From: Clostridia bacterium | GTDB taxonomy: Bacteria > Bacillota > Clostridia > Oscillospirales > Acutalibacteraceae | Length of the DNA stretch: 64,000 bases | Assembly: GCA_017549285.1 (NCBI GenBank) | Contig: JAFYVE010000055.1 | Location: 62,001-126,000 of the forward strand | Direction of reading: 5' to 3' | Part shown: in pieces, positions 24,157-32,912 of the stretch | How the letters are laid out: each line of letters starts with the position of its first letter | Position numbering within the stretch: position 1 is the first letter of the stretch | The notes under the pieces: generated by a model | Seen by the model: only the letters and a program-made list of their open reading frames with translations | Told to the model about the DNA's origin: nothing | Database searches by the model: none | Program-made: the position numbers and the translations under genes

Positions 24157-26586
24157 TTATTTCATTGCTGTAGAGTTCATTGCAAATTTCAGAACATTCT
24201 TTGCACTTCGCTGAATTTCACCGAGAGTTATACCGCCTTTATCGAGCTTATGAAGTAATGTGCCGTCGGGCTTTCTTCTGCCGCTTCTGTCACCACCGGG
24301 CATAAGAACATCAACCTGAGCCCTTACACGGTAAGCCTGGTCACGGACATCCTTAAAATCGGGACTTCTGCCCTTTTTTGTCCACCAGTCTGTCATAACA
24401 TTACCTTCATATTTCCACTCATTACGGAGAATTGAAGTGCACATATCGTAATTGAAATAGCTCCATACTCCGTTTACCTTGTTATATGAAGTCATTATAT
24501 TACGGGGCTTTGCCTCTTTTACGCAGATTTCAAAACCTCTGAGATATATTTCACGCAGAGCTCTTTCCGAAACTCTTGAATCGTTTGTTGTTCTTTTGTA
24601 TTCCTGACTGTTACAAGCAAAATGCTTGGGACAGGCTGAACCACCCAATGACTGAATTCCGTTTACAGCTGCAGCACCGATTTTACCTGTAAGATACGGA
24701 TCTTCGGAATAATATTCAAAGTTTCTGCCGCAAAGAGGGCTTCTCTGGATATTCATGCCGGGAGCTAAAAGAACATCACTTCCCTTTTCTTTCATTTCGA
24801 GTGAAACGAGAGAATAAACTTCTTTTACCGCATCTGTATCAAATGTTGATGCAAGAAGTGTGCCTATGGGGATGAGTGAACAGGATGCTCTCAGTCTTAT
24901 ACCCGAAGGGCCGTCAGAAGTTGAAACTGCGGGAACACCTTTATCTCTGAGAGACTCAAGAACACCGCAGAATACAGCAGCATTACCGGGGGTACCGAGT
25001 TTACTGCCCATAGTGTAATCGCCTCTTGTAAGGGCTTCAAGCTCATTTTTATTGAGCTGTGCTACAAACTCATCCATTGTAACCTTACCGGACTTCACAT
25101 CAGAGAGTTTATATCCCATATCACCCGTAAATGGTATTGCGTCGGGAAGTGAAGAAAGTATTCTTTCTTTAAGATTTCTTGTCATACCGTTGCAATTTAG
25201 AGTAACGGGAACAATTCTTCCAGCTTTTTCTTTTGCTGTAAGTACACCAAAAGGCACTTCGGGAGGTACACATTCAGAAAGCTCTTCATAAACAGAAGTT
25301 TCTTCGTGATAATAAGAGAAAACTTTTTCTGCATTTCTTACATCGGTGCCGAGATAAAGCTCATATTCGCCTTTTTCAATAACGTAAGCTGATTTATAGC
25401 CTGTTTTACCGCAGTCATCATATGAAGCAAGTTGACTCAGACAAACATCTGCCTTTATTTCTTCACTTTCATCGGGAGAAAGATTTTTTGTTTTGCCGAA
25501 CGCAACAAGACATCTCAGAGGATTACCGAGTTCACCCAAAGGCTTTCTGAGGTAAAGCTGATAATTGCCTTTGGCTTCTCTTTTACCCGTATTTTTAATT
25601 GTTAAATCAAAAGAAAAACCTGAATCTGATGAAGAAACATTATTACATTTTACATTGAAATCAGAATATGTAAGTCCGTATCCGAAAGGATAACGCACCT
25701 TTTCTTTGCAGAATGTTTCAAAGTAACGATATCCTACATAAATATCTTCATAATAATAGTTATATTCTTTACCACCGAATGAATTTGCACAGGGGTAATC
25801 GCTGTAAGAATAAGCTATAGTTGAAGTAAGCTTGCCTGAGGGGCTGACATTGCCGCAAAGAAGGTCAGCGACAGCATTTCCGCTTTCCATACCTCCCTGC
25901 CACACAATCATAACGGCGCTGAGTTTATCATTATATCTGTCAAGCCATGACAAATCGATGATACTTCCTATATTGAGAAGGACAATTATCTTTTCAAATG
26001 ATTTAGTTATGCTGTCAAGGAGTTTCTTTTCATCGTCTGTTATGTAGTAACTCCCCTTTTCGAGAACATTTTCTCTGTCTTCACCTGATGAACGTCCGAT
26101 AACAACAACGGCGCAATCTGATTCTTTTGCCGCAGATACAACCGTAATATCATCAACGGGCATTTCAGGGTAAAAACGGGGCCACATTCCCCATACTGAG
26201 TCATTTATGATGTTTTCTGAGCACCATTTTTCATATTTTTCTGCAAGTGTTTCATTGAGAATGAGCTTATCGCAATTTCTGATTCCTTCAATAAGATTGA
26301 CAGCATAAGGTCTGTTTACATCACCGCCCGAGCCGTAACCTGTATAGAACCAGTTATGCTGAACTCTACCGAAAAGGGCAACTTTTGTGCCTTCGGCAAG
26401 AGGGAGAACACCGTTATTTTCAAGAAGTACGGCACCTTCAGCGGCAACACGTCTGAGAGTTGCCTGCATTTCTTTTGTGTATGTTTTTTCTGCTGCTGAT
26501 CTCTCTGTTTTTTCCTGAGCAACACTGCCGAAAGATGAATACACCTTACCTGCAAGGTCAGTAATTTTCTGTTTGATTGAAGACAT
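24157..26586 (-). CDS. GH3 beta-glucosidase-type enzyme with reversed domain order
   Basis: 809 residues. The GH3 second domain comes first (RRVAAEGAVLLENNGVLPL at about 45-63, then GSGGDV), followed by a fibronectin-III-like domain (about 300-400), and only then the catalytic barrel. The barrel shows DGPSGIRLR, APGMNIQRSPLCGRNFEYYS, GGSACPKHFACN and MTDWW, with the nucleophile Asp733 near the C-terminus. This C-to-N order is known from some Ruminococcus and Butyrivibrio beta-glucosidases. No signal peptide, so it probably cleaves imported beta-glucosides in the cytoplasm. AAGGTGA precedes the ATG. It is last in an operon with asparaginase and a PqqD-like gene. Confidence 0.92.
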   Translation of the reverse strand: MSSIKQKITDLAGKVYSSFGSVAQEKTERSAAEKTYTKEMQATLRRVAAEGAVLLENNGVLPLAEGTKVALFGRVQHNWFYTGYGSGGDVNRPYAVNLIEGIRNCDKLILNETLAEKYEKWCSENIINDSVWGMWPRFYPEMPVDDITVVSAAKESDCAVVVIGRSSGEDRENVLEKGSYYITDDEKKLLDSITKSFEKIIVLLNIGSIIDLSWLDRYNDKLSAVMIVWQGGMESGNAVADLLCGNVSPSGKLTSTIAYSYSDYPCANSFGGKEYNYYYEDIYVGYRYFETFCKEKVRYPFGYGLTYSDFNVKCNNVSSSDSGFSFDLTIKNTGKREAKGNYQLYLRKPLGELGNPLRCLVAFGKTKNLSPDESEEIKADVCLSQLASYDDCGKTGYKSAYVIEKGEYELYLGTDVRNAEKVFSYYHEETSVYEELSECVPPEVPFGVLTAKEKAGRIVPVTLNCNGMTRNLKERILSSLPDAIPFTGDMGYKLSDVKSGKVTMDEFVAQLNKNELEALTRGDYTMGSKLGTPGNAAVFCGVLESLRDKGVPAVSTSDGPSGIRLRASCSLIPIGTLLASTFDTDAVKEVYSLVSLEMKEKGSDVLLAPGMNIQRSPLCGRNFEYYSEDPYLTGKIGAAAVNGIQSLGGSACPKHFACNSQEYKRTTNDSRVSERALREIYLRGFEICVKEAKPRNIMTSYNKVNGVWSYFNYDMCTSILRNEWKYEGNVMTDWWTKKGRSPDFKDVRDQAYRVRAQVDVLMPGGDRSGRRKPDGTLLHKLDKGGITLGEIQRSAKNVLKFAMNSTAMK

Positions 26587-26599
26587 AATAATTCACCTT

Positions 26600-26863
26600 T
26601 TAATCAATAATGCCGTATTCTCTGAGATTTGAAAGGAACTCACTCACATCAGCTGAAACTGTTTCTCTGTCAACTTCATATTCACTTAATAATTTTTCAA
26701 TGATATAATCCTGCGAATCTGCTTCGGGAAGAAGATTCCATATAAATGCGCCCGTTTCTGATATAGGAAACAGACCTTTGAATTCATTTCCTGTTTTACC
26801 TACAGGAACAAGAACAAAATCTCCTGCAATTTCACGAAGAACAAATTCTTTTTTTATCTGCAT
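26600..26863 (-). CDS. PqqD-like small protein (RiPP recognition element fold)
   Basis: 87 residues with the PqqD family pattern: an N-terminal beta hairpin (FVLREIAGDFVLVPVG), GLFPISETGAFIWNLL and a helical C-terminus ending in FLSNLREYGIID. PqqD-like domains bind leader peptides of modified peptides and hand them to radical SAM enzymes. No maturase or precursor peptide is adjacent: the neighbours are asparaginase upstream and the GH3 enzyme downstream, both 13-17 bases away. Lone copies are common in Clostridia and their role is not settled. AGGCGG is 9 bases before the ATG. Confidence 0.8.
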   Translation of the reverse strand: MQIKKEFVLREIAGDFVLVPVGKTGNEFKGLFPISETGAFIWNLLPEADSQDYIIEKLLSEYEVDRETVSADVSEFLSNLREYGIID

Positions 26864-26880
26864 AATTCACAACCGCCTTT

Positions 26881-27858
26881 TTAATTTAAAAATTCACAGG
26901 CAACAGCCTTTATAACATTATCGGGTGTAAGTATATTTTTACCTGCAAGAAGCCACAGTTTAATATAAATTGCAGGGAAGGTACACCTCGGGAGCACTGT
27001 AATACCAAGTTCATCAAACTCTTTTGAGGATGAATAAGTTATTCCTGTCGGCACATTGACCACAAACATCGGAATATTGAATTTTTTTGCATTTTCACAG
27101 AAAGCTTTGAGCTTTTCTGACGATGTATTAAGAGTTCCGCTGTGATACGGACGAAAAACAACTGCTTTAAACTGCAACAGATTATAATTATAAGCTTCAC
27201 CGGGAAGCACATTAACTACAAGAACATCTGAATTATCGCTGAAAAATGCATCTTTTACTGGTTCGGAATACTCTGACGGACGATAACTTTCATTAAGTGT
27301 AATTTTATCGTCATAATACGCATAAGGCTCACAATCAATGCTGAAAACTTCGTCATCTGCCTCTTTATGACATATTGTTCTTGTTGCCGTGTGAATCTGC
27401 GTTGATTTATTTTTATTTTTATAGCTTATAAAAACACCTTTGCCTTTTTGTGATTTTATAAACTCAACTGCGGCAATAAAATTGGGGATTCCGTTAGCTC
27501 TTTCGTCATCAAGAGGGAAATTGCTTGAAACAAGCACAACAGGATTGCTTTTACATCCGATTGTGTAAGCCAAAGCTGATGCAGAATACTGCAATGTGTC
27601 ACTTCCGTGAGTTACAATAATCCCGTCATACTTCCCTGCGTTTTCCTTTACACATTTTATCAGCGAATTGATATTTTCAGCCGAAAGATTCTCGCTCAGA
27701 ATAGTGTAAGGATTAAGAGTGTCAAAAGGAGTGTCATCCCCCGTAATTTCACGGTATTTTTCAATAAGAAGATATTTCATTGAATCATCAGGAGAAATCC
27801 ATCCGTCTGAAACACAACTTCCGATTGTACCGCCCGTAAAAACAACAAGAATTTTCAT
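26881..27858 (-). CDS. ansA: L-asparaginase (type I-like)
   Basis: 325 residues. Both catalytic threonine blocks are present: FTGGTIGS near the N-terminus (Thr10 region) and THGSDTLQYSASAL at about 85-98. The enzyme hydrolyses asparagine to aspartate and ammonia. No signal peptide, so cytoplasmic. The C-terminal third (FRPYHSGTLNTSSEKL) matches the family dimer region. It is the first gene of a probable three-gene operon with the PqqD-like and GH3 genes. AGGTGA lies 5 bases before the ATG. Some relatives prefer glutamine or are amidases of other substrates, so the substrate is likely but not certain. Confidence 0.88.
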   Translation of the reverse strand: MKILVVFTGGTIGSCVSDGWISPDDSMKYLLIEKYREITGDDTPFDTLNPYTILSENLSAENINSLIKCVKENAGKYDGIIVTHGSDTLQYSASALAYTIGCKSNPVVLVSSNFPLDDERANGIPNFIAAVEFIKSQKGKGVFISYKNKNKSTQIHTATRTICHKEADDEVFSIDCEPYAYYDDKITLNESYRPSEYSEPVKDAFFSDNSDVLVVNVLPGEAYNYNLLQFKAVVFRPYHSGTLNTSSEKLKAFCENAKKFNIPMFVVNVPTGITYSSSKEFDELGITVLPRCTFPAIYIKLWLLAGKNILTPDNVIKAVACEFLN

Positions 27859-27883
27859 TAAATCACCTGTTTATGATATGCAA

Positions 27884-27915
27884 AATTTCGGGCAGTCCGA
27901 AAACTACCCGAAATT
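27884..27915 (-). terminator. Probable terminator after leuS
   Basis: AATTTCGGG (27884-27892) pairs with CCCGAAATT (27907-27915), with further AGT/ACT pairing inside. On the minus strand only a short TTTT follows, so termination may be partial and the asparaginase operon may receive read-through; I see no clear promoter for it. Confidence 0.6.
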
Positions 27916-27919
27916 ATTA

Positions 27920-30328
27920 TTACATTTTAACTACGATATTAACGAGTTTACCCTTGACATAGAACTCTTTTACAACCTGTTTGCCGTCAATAATTTCTTT
28001 GACTGCGTCAACTTCCTTTGCAGCTGCAATAGCATCTTCATTGGAAATTTCGGTTGCAACATTGATTCTTGCCTTGATTTTGCCGTTAACCTGAACAGCA
28101 ATTTCAACAGTAGCATCAACGCACTTTGCTTCGTCATATTCGGGCCAGCTCTGGTCTGTGACAGCACCGCCGAAGCTCATCTTTTCCCACATTTCTTCTG
28201 TAACGTGAGGAGCAAAGGGATTGACGAGAAGAAGAAGTGACTTGAGTTCAGCTTTATTGATTGAACCGACTGAATAAATCTGGTTGAGAAGTGTCATAAG
28301 AGCAGCAATTGCTGTGTTGAACTTCATAGCTTCAATATCTTCTGAAACTTTCTTTATTGTCTTGTGCATTGAGCTTGAAAGTTCAGCTGAATATTCGTCA
28401 CCGTCTTTTACGATGTCAAGAAGATTCCAGATTCTGTCAACGAATCTCTTACAGCCCTTAACGCTGTCTTCGCTCCAGGGAGCTGCCTGTTCGTAGTCAC
28501 CCATAAAGAGAACGTAAGTACGGAGAACATCGGCACCCATTGAATCAACAACCTCATTGGGGTCAATAACGTTGCCTCTTGACTTACTCATCTTTACACC
28601 GTCGGGTCCGAGGATAAGGCCCTGAGCAGTTCTCTTTGCATAAGGTTCAGCATAAGGAACTTCACCGAGGTCATAGAGGAATTTATACCAGAATCTTGAA
28701 TAGATAAGATGTCTTGTAACGTGTTCCATACCACCGTTGTACCAGTCAACGGGCATCCAGTACTTAAGCTTATCGCTGTCAGCAAAAACATTTTCGTTTT
28801 TGGGGTCGATATATCTGAGGAAATACCATGATGAACCTGCCCACTGAGGCATTGTATCTGTTTCACGCTTTGCAGCACCGCCACACTTGGGACATGTGCA
28901 GTTTACGTAACTGTCAATCTTTGCAAGGGGGCTTTCACCGTCTGAACCGGGTTCAAAGTTCTGAACTTCGGGAAGACGAAGAGGAAGTTCTTCATAAGGA
29001 ACTGCAACCATACCGCACTTATCACAATGAACGATGGGAATGGGTTCGCCCCAGTATCTCTGACGATTGAATGCCCAGTCCTTCATCTTGTACTGAACAC
29101 CGCCTTCGCCGATACCCTTCTCCTGAAGGAAGTCGATCATCTTTGCGATTGAATCTTTCTTATTTGTAAAGCCGTTGAGGAATTCTGAGTTGACCATTTC
29201 ACCGTCGCCTGCATAAGCTTCAACTGAAATGTCACCACCCTTGATGACTTCAATTATATCAATACCGAATTTCTTTGCGAAATCGTAGTCACGGCTGTCG
29301 TGTGCGGGAACAGCCATAATAGCACCCGTACCGTAACCCATCATTACATAGTCTGATATGTAAACGGGGATTTCCTTGCCGTTAACGGGGTTGATTGCTG
29401 TAAGACCGTCAATGCATACACCTGTCTTATCCTTGACAAGCTGTGTTCTTTCAAATTCAGTCTTCTTACTGCATTCTTCACGGTATGCTTTGATAGCATC
29501 CATATTGCCGATTTTATCAGCATACTTATCGATAATGGGATGCTCGGGAGCAATAACCATAAATGTTACGCCGAAAAGAGTATCGGGGCGTGTTGTGTAA
29601 ATCTTAAGCTGTTCATCAATACCCTTGATTGAGAAGTTAACGAATGCACCTCTTGACTTACCTATCCAGTTGACCTGCTGAAGCTTGATGTTGGGAAGAT
29701 AATCAACTTCTTCAAGACCTTCAAGAAGCTTGTCTGCATATTCTGTAATACGAAGGTACCATACGTCCTTTGACTTCTGCACAACATCGCTGTGACAGAT
29801 GTCACACTTACCGCCCTGAGAGTCTTCATTTGAAAGAACAACCTTACATGAAGGACAGTAGTTTACGAGAGTCTTGTCACGGAATGCAAGACCCTTCTCA
29901 AACATCTTGAGGAAAATCCACTGTGTCCACTTGTAGTAGCCTTCTTCTGTAGTGTCGATGACCTTTGTCCAGTCAAATGAAAAACCGACCTTCTTGAGCT
30001 GTGAAGTGAACTTTTCGATATTTGTATCAGTAACCTGACGGGGATGGATACCTGTCTTGATAGCATAGTTTTCTGTGGGCAGACCGTAAGCATCGAAGCC
30101 TATGGGGAAAAGCACATTGTAACCCTGAAGTCTTCTTTTTCTTGAAATAACTTCAAGACCGCTGTAAGCTTTGATATGACCTACGTGCATACCTGCACCG
30201 CTGGGATAAGGGAATTCTACAAGACCGTAGAATTTAGGTTTTGAGTAGTCATCAGATGCATTGAAAACACCTGATTCTTCCCATCTTTTCTGCCATTTGG
30301 CTTCGGCAGATTTAAAATCATAATTCAT
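27920..30328 (-). CDS. leuS: Leucyl-tRNA synthetase
   Basis: 802 residues, normal length for a bacterial class I enzyme that charges tRNA(Leu). The ATP-binding HVGH (HIGH-type) motif follows GAGM near residue 48 and KMSKSRGN is at about 570. An editing domain lies between, with the Thr-rich TTRPDTLFGVTF and YGTGAIMAVPAHDSRD. A zinc-knuckle-like pair of CxxC motifs (CPSCK, CDICH) is at about 155-180 and another CPKCG near 475. It ends the long minus-strand housekeeping run, 23 bases after rsfS. AAAGGAG precedes the ATG. Confidence 0.97.
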   Translation of the reverse strand: MNYDFKSAEAKWQKRWEESGVFNASDDYSKPKFYGLVEFPYPSGAGMHVGHIKAYSGLEVISRKRRLQGYNVLFPIGFDAYGLPTENYAIKTGIHPRQVTDTNIEKFTSQLKKVGFSFDWTKVIDTTEEGYYKWTQWIFLKMFEKGLAFRDKTLVNYCPSCKVVLSNEDSQGGKCDICHSDVVQKSKDVWYLRITEYADKLLEGLEEVDYLPNIKLQQVNWIGKSRGAFVNFSIKGIDEQLKIYTTRPDTLFGVTFMVIAPEHPIIDKYADKIGNMDAIKAYREECSKKTEFERTQLVKDKTGVCIDGLTAINPVNGKEIPVYISDYVMMGYGTGAIMAVPAHDSRDYDFAKKFGIDIIEVIKGGDISVEAYAGDGEMVNSEFLNGFTNKKDSIAKMIDFLQEKGIGEGGVQYKMKDWAFNRQRYWGEPIPIVHCDKCGMVAVPYEELPLRLPEVQNFEPGSDGESPLAKIDSYVNCTCPKCGGAAKRETDTMPQWAGSSWYFLRYIDPKNENVFADSDKLKYWMPVDWYNGGMEHVTRHLIYSRFWYKFLYDLGEVPYAEPYAKRTAQGLILGPDGVKMSKSRGNVIDPNEVVDSMGADVLRTYVLFMGDYEQAAPWSEDSVKGCKRFVDRIWNLLDIVKDGDEYSAELSSSMHKTIKKVSEDIEAMKFNTAIAALMTLLNQIYSVGSINKAELKSLLLLVNPFAPHVTEEMWEKMSFGGAVTDQSWPEYDEAKCVDATVEIAVQVNGKIKARINVATEISNEDAIAAAKEVDAVKEIIDGKQVVKEFYVKGKLVNIVVKM

Positions 30329-30351
30329 TATAAAAAATCTCCTTTGAGAAA

Positions 30352-30705
30352 TTATTCACTTATTAATGAAGAAATATCCATTTCTTCGCCGTCCTGCCAG
30401 AGTCTTTCAAGATTGTAGTATTCTCTGTCACGGGGTGTGAAGACATGAACGACAACATCGCTGTAGTCAAGAAGAATCCAGCCTGTTGATCTGCCTTCGA
30501 TATTTCTGGGTTCAACACCTGCATCTGAAAGCTCTGCTTCAACTTCTTCCGCAAGAGCTCTGACGTGTGTGTTTGAATTACCGTTTGCTATTATAAAGTA
30601 ATCAGCAAGAACTGTCAATTCCGAAATCTTAATTACTTTGATTTCTTCTGCTTTTTTATTATCAAGCACTTTTACGATTTTTTCAACCGTCATATTTGTT
30701 TCCAT
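30352..30705 (-). CDS. rsfS: Ribosomal silencing factor RsfS
   Basis: 117 residues. RsfS binds L14 on the 50S subunit and blocks subunit joining in poor nutrient conditions. Landmarks are ADYFIIANGNSNTHVRALA and GWILLDYSDVVVHVF near the C-terminal half. The open frame begins upstream at 30777, inside yqeK, but AGGAG lies 7 bases before the ATG at 30705, which gives the usual protein length. It stops 23 bases before leuS. The nadD-yqeK-rsfS order is the standard Firmicutes arrangement. Confidence 0.93.
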   Translation of the reverse strand: METNMTVEKIVKVLDNKKAEEIKVIKISELTVLADYFIIANGNSNTHVRALAEEVEAELSDAGVEPRNIEGRSTGWILLDYSDVVVHVFTPRDREYYNLERLWQDGEEMDISSLISE

Positions 30706-30709
30706 ATTT

Positions 30710-31279
30710 TCACTCCTGTAATTTAATATCATTATAAGCATCAACCGTGTCGGGATGAACAGGTCTGCCGTGTTCAATAAGGTCTGCTATTGTGAAAGAT
30801 AGTCCCATATCCATAGCACATTCAAGGCTCTTTTCTGCTCTTTCACGCATTTCATCAGCCCCGTTATAATCCCTGTCGGCTGAAATAAAATCTGCAATAA
30901 ACAGTATTTTTTCGCTGAGTGTCATATCTTTTCTGCCTGTGGTGTGATACCTTACGGCAGTTATAATGTCTTCATCGTCAATGTGAAGTTCATTTTTAAT
31001 ATACTCAGCACCCGTGATTGCGTGCCACAGTTTGGGAGTAACCTTTTCAAGCTCCGTAAGAGGAATTGAATACTTGTTTACATAATAAAATGTTTCATCC
31101 CTGTCTGCCTCTTTCAGCACATCGTGAAGAAGCCCTGCGACATACATTTTTTCACTGTCACCGCCGTATTTTTCAGCAAGGTATACTGCTGACTTTGCAA
31201 CCTCGACCGAATGATTGAAACGGTAGGGAGAAAGTTTTGATTTTATAAGTTCAATATATGACTGATACTTACTGTCCAT
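30710..31279 (-). CDS. yqeK: YqeK, HD-domain diadenosine tetraphosphate hydrolase
   Basis: 189 residues. HD-superfamily metal ligands are visible as RFNHSVEVA, GLLHDVLKE and the downstream AVRYHTTG block. The family cleaves Ap4A symmetrically to ADP. It overlaps the end of nadD by 11 bases and precedes rsfS, the usual order. The ribosome binding site AAGGA lies inside the end of nadD. Confidence 0.92.
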   Translation of the reverse strand: MDSKYQSYIELIKSKLSPYRFNHSVEVAKSAVYLAEKYGGDSEKMYVAGLLHDVLKEADRDETFYYVNKYSIPLTELEKVTPKLWHAITGAEYIKNELHIDDEDIITAVRYHTTGRKDMTLSEKILFIADFISADRDYNGADEMRERAEKSLECAMDMGLSFTIADLIEHGRPVHPDTVDAYNDIKLQE

Positions 31280-31865
31280 ACAGTTTATTTTCCTTTATAT
31301 AATCTGCCGTTTTTTCGCTGATTAAACCTTCACAGCTTCTGCCGTTTTTGAGGGCTTCTCTGATTTCGGATGAACTCACTTCAACGGGCTCAATATCAAA
31401 AACAAGAACATTTCCCTCAGAAAGCATTTCATCTGCATACTTTCTTAATTCTTCTGCACCGTCTTCATCATCACGGGCAATTGCACACAATGTGCACATT
31501 GAAAGAATATCCTTATATCTGTACCACGTGTGGAATGAAAGAAGCATATCCGAGCCCATAAAAAGGAATAATTCATCATCGGGATACTGTTCTTTTAAGA
31601 ATGTAAGAGTATCAACAGTATAACTTCTGCCTCCCCTTGAAATTTCACAGTCGGAAACTTCAAAAAGAGAAGAAATGAACACATCCTTACACATATTTAT
31701 ACGGTGTATAGGGTCGATATTGCCGTTATTGCTTTTCTGTGGAGAAATGTTTGAGGGGATAATAATTATTTTATCAAGCCCTGCAAGTTTTCCGACTTCA
31801 TTTGCCAGATGAAGATGTCCGTTATGCGGCGGATTGAAGCTTCCGCCGTACATACCTATTTTCAT
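31269..31865 (-). CDS. nadD: Nicotinate-nucleotide adenylyltransferase
   Basis: 198 residues. The nucleotidyltransferase motif GGSFNPPHNGHL starts at residue 5, and SSSEIREALKNG near the C-terminus is the second phosphate-binding block. It makes deamido-NAD from nicotinate mononucleotide and ATP. It overlaps yhbY by 4 bases and yqeK by 11 bases, so translation of all three is coupled. Confidence 0.95.
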   Translation of the reverse strand: MKIGMYGGSFNPPHNGHLHLANEVGKLAGLDKIIIIPSNISPQKSNNGNIDPIHRINMCKDVFISSLFEVSDCEISRGGRSYTVDTLTFLKEQYPDDELFLFMGSDMLLSFHTWYRYKDILSMCTLCAIARDDEDGAEELRKYADEMLSEGNVLVFDIEPVEVSSSEIREALKNGRSCEGLISEKTADYIKENKLYGQ

Positions 31866-32284
31866 TTTGCAGCCTTTCTTGCGGCGTGAGCTTTACGCTG
31901 CTGAGCCATTTTGACAGCCTTTTTGCTCGGTGCCTTGGGCTTTTCGTTTTCAAAGCCTTTGTATCTTCTGGGCTTAACCTTAACCTTGGGCTTTTTCTTC
32001 TTTTCGTCCTCGTGAAGTTTGGGGTTATATCTGTAAAGAACGATAACACCGCCGATAACCTGAATAACCTCAGCACCTGTCTGAGCAGCTACTTCGTCAG
32101 CAGCTTCACGGGGAGTCATAGGTGATGTTTCAAGAAGGACCTTGAATTTTATCAATTCTCTTGTATTGAGTGCACCGTTAACAGCGTCAATGAATGCATC
32201 TGAAATTCCGCCTTTTCCAAGCTGAAAAAGGGGTTCAAGATGATTCGCTTTTGCACGCCATTCGGCTCTTTCTTTTCCTGTCAT
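31862..32284 (-). CDS. yhbY: YhbY-family (CRM domain) RNA-binding protein
   Basis: 140 residues. The CRM domain (1-95) shows AKANHLEPLFQLGKGGIS, LNTRELIKFKVL and GGVIVLYRYNP. Bacterial YhbY binds precursor 50S subunits. The usual protein ends at about 97 residues; here a further 45 residues are almost purely Lys, Arg, Ala and Pro, a basic tail likely to add RNA contact. It overlaps nadD by 4 bases. AAAGGA precedes the ATG. Confidence 0.9.
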   Translation of the reverse strand: MTGKERAEWRAKANHLEPLFQLGKGGISDAFIDAVNGALNTRELIKFKVLLETSPMTPREAADEVAAQTGAEVIQVIGGVIVLYRYNPKLHEDEKKKKPKVKVKPRRYKGFENEKPKAPSKKAVKMAQQRKAHAARKAAK

Positions 32285-32291
32285 ATTTATA

Positions 32292-32888
32292 TTATCCTTT
32301 CAGAAATTCGGGTAATTTTTCACAGAGAAGTCTTAATGAATTACCTCTGTGGCTGACTGCATCTTTTTCAGCGGGAGTGAAAGTTGCAAAACTTCTGTCA
32401 CCTACGAAGAAAACGGGGTCAAAACCGAAACCGCCGTCACCTTCGGGTGCAAAACCGATCCAGCCTTCACAAGTTCCTTCAACAGTAAGCTCTCTTCCGT
32501 CGGGGAAAATACAGCATACTGAACTTACGAAACGTGCAGTTCTTTTTTCACGGGGTACGTCTTTCATTTCGTCAAGAAGTACCGCCATTTTGTGTGAATA
32601 AGGTGTATCGTGACCGCCTGCATATCTTGCAGAGTAAACACCGGGTCTGCCGTCAAGAGCATCAATACAGAGTCCCGAATCGTCGGCAATACACGGAAGT
32701 CCTGTTTCACGGCAACCGCTTTCTGCCTTGATCCTTGCATTTTCGGCAAATGTTGTGCCTGTTTCCTCGGCATCGGTGATTTCCATACCGATATCTGATG
32801 CGATTACGGCATCAATACCGAGAGGCTTTAAGATACGGCTTAATTCATCACGTTTTTTTATATTATGTGTAGCTATGAGAAATTTCAT
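32292..32888 (-). CDS. rdgB: RdgB/HAM1 non-canonical purine NTP pyrophosphatase
   Basis: 198 residues. Landmarks are ATHNIKKRDEL at the N-terminus, FAENARIKAE, CIADDSGLCIDALDG, PGVYSARYAGG and FGFDPVFF. The enzyme hydrolyses dITP, ITP and XTP to monophosphates and so keeps inosine out of DNA. Note that a hypoxanthine-DNA glycosylase fused to Nudix is encoded 15 kb away in the same window. AAGGCG lies 8 bases before the ATG. It is 24 bases after ftsY. Confidence 0.95.
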   Translation of the reverse strand: MKFLIATHNIKKRDELSRILKPLGIDAVIASDIGMEITDAEETGTTFAENARIKAESGCRETGLPCIADDSGLCIDALDGRPGVYSARYAGGHDTPYSHKMAVLLDEMKDVPREKRTARFVSSVCCIFPDGRELTVEGTCEGWIGFAPEGDGGFGFDPVFFVGDRSFATFTPAEKDAVSHRGNSLRLLCEKLPEFLKG

Positions 32889-32912
32889 AATATGTCGCCT
32901 TTTCCAATAAGA

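Noticed and set aside
26600..26863. RiPP biosynthetic cluster around the PqqD-like gene
   Set aside because: No radical SAM maturase, precursor peptide or exporter is adjacent; the radical SAM genes in the window are 10 kb or more away, and neither looks like a SPASM peptide maturase.
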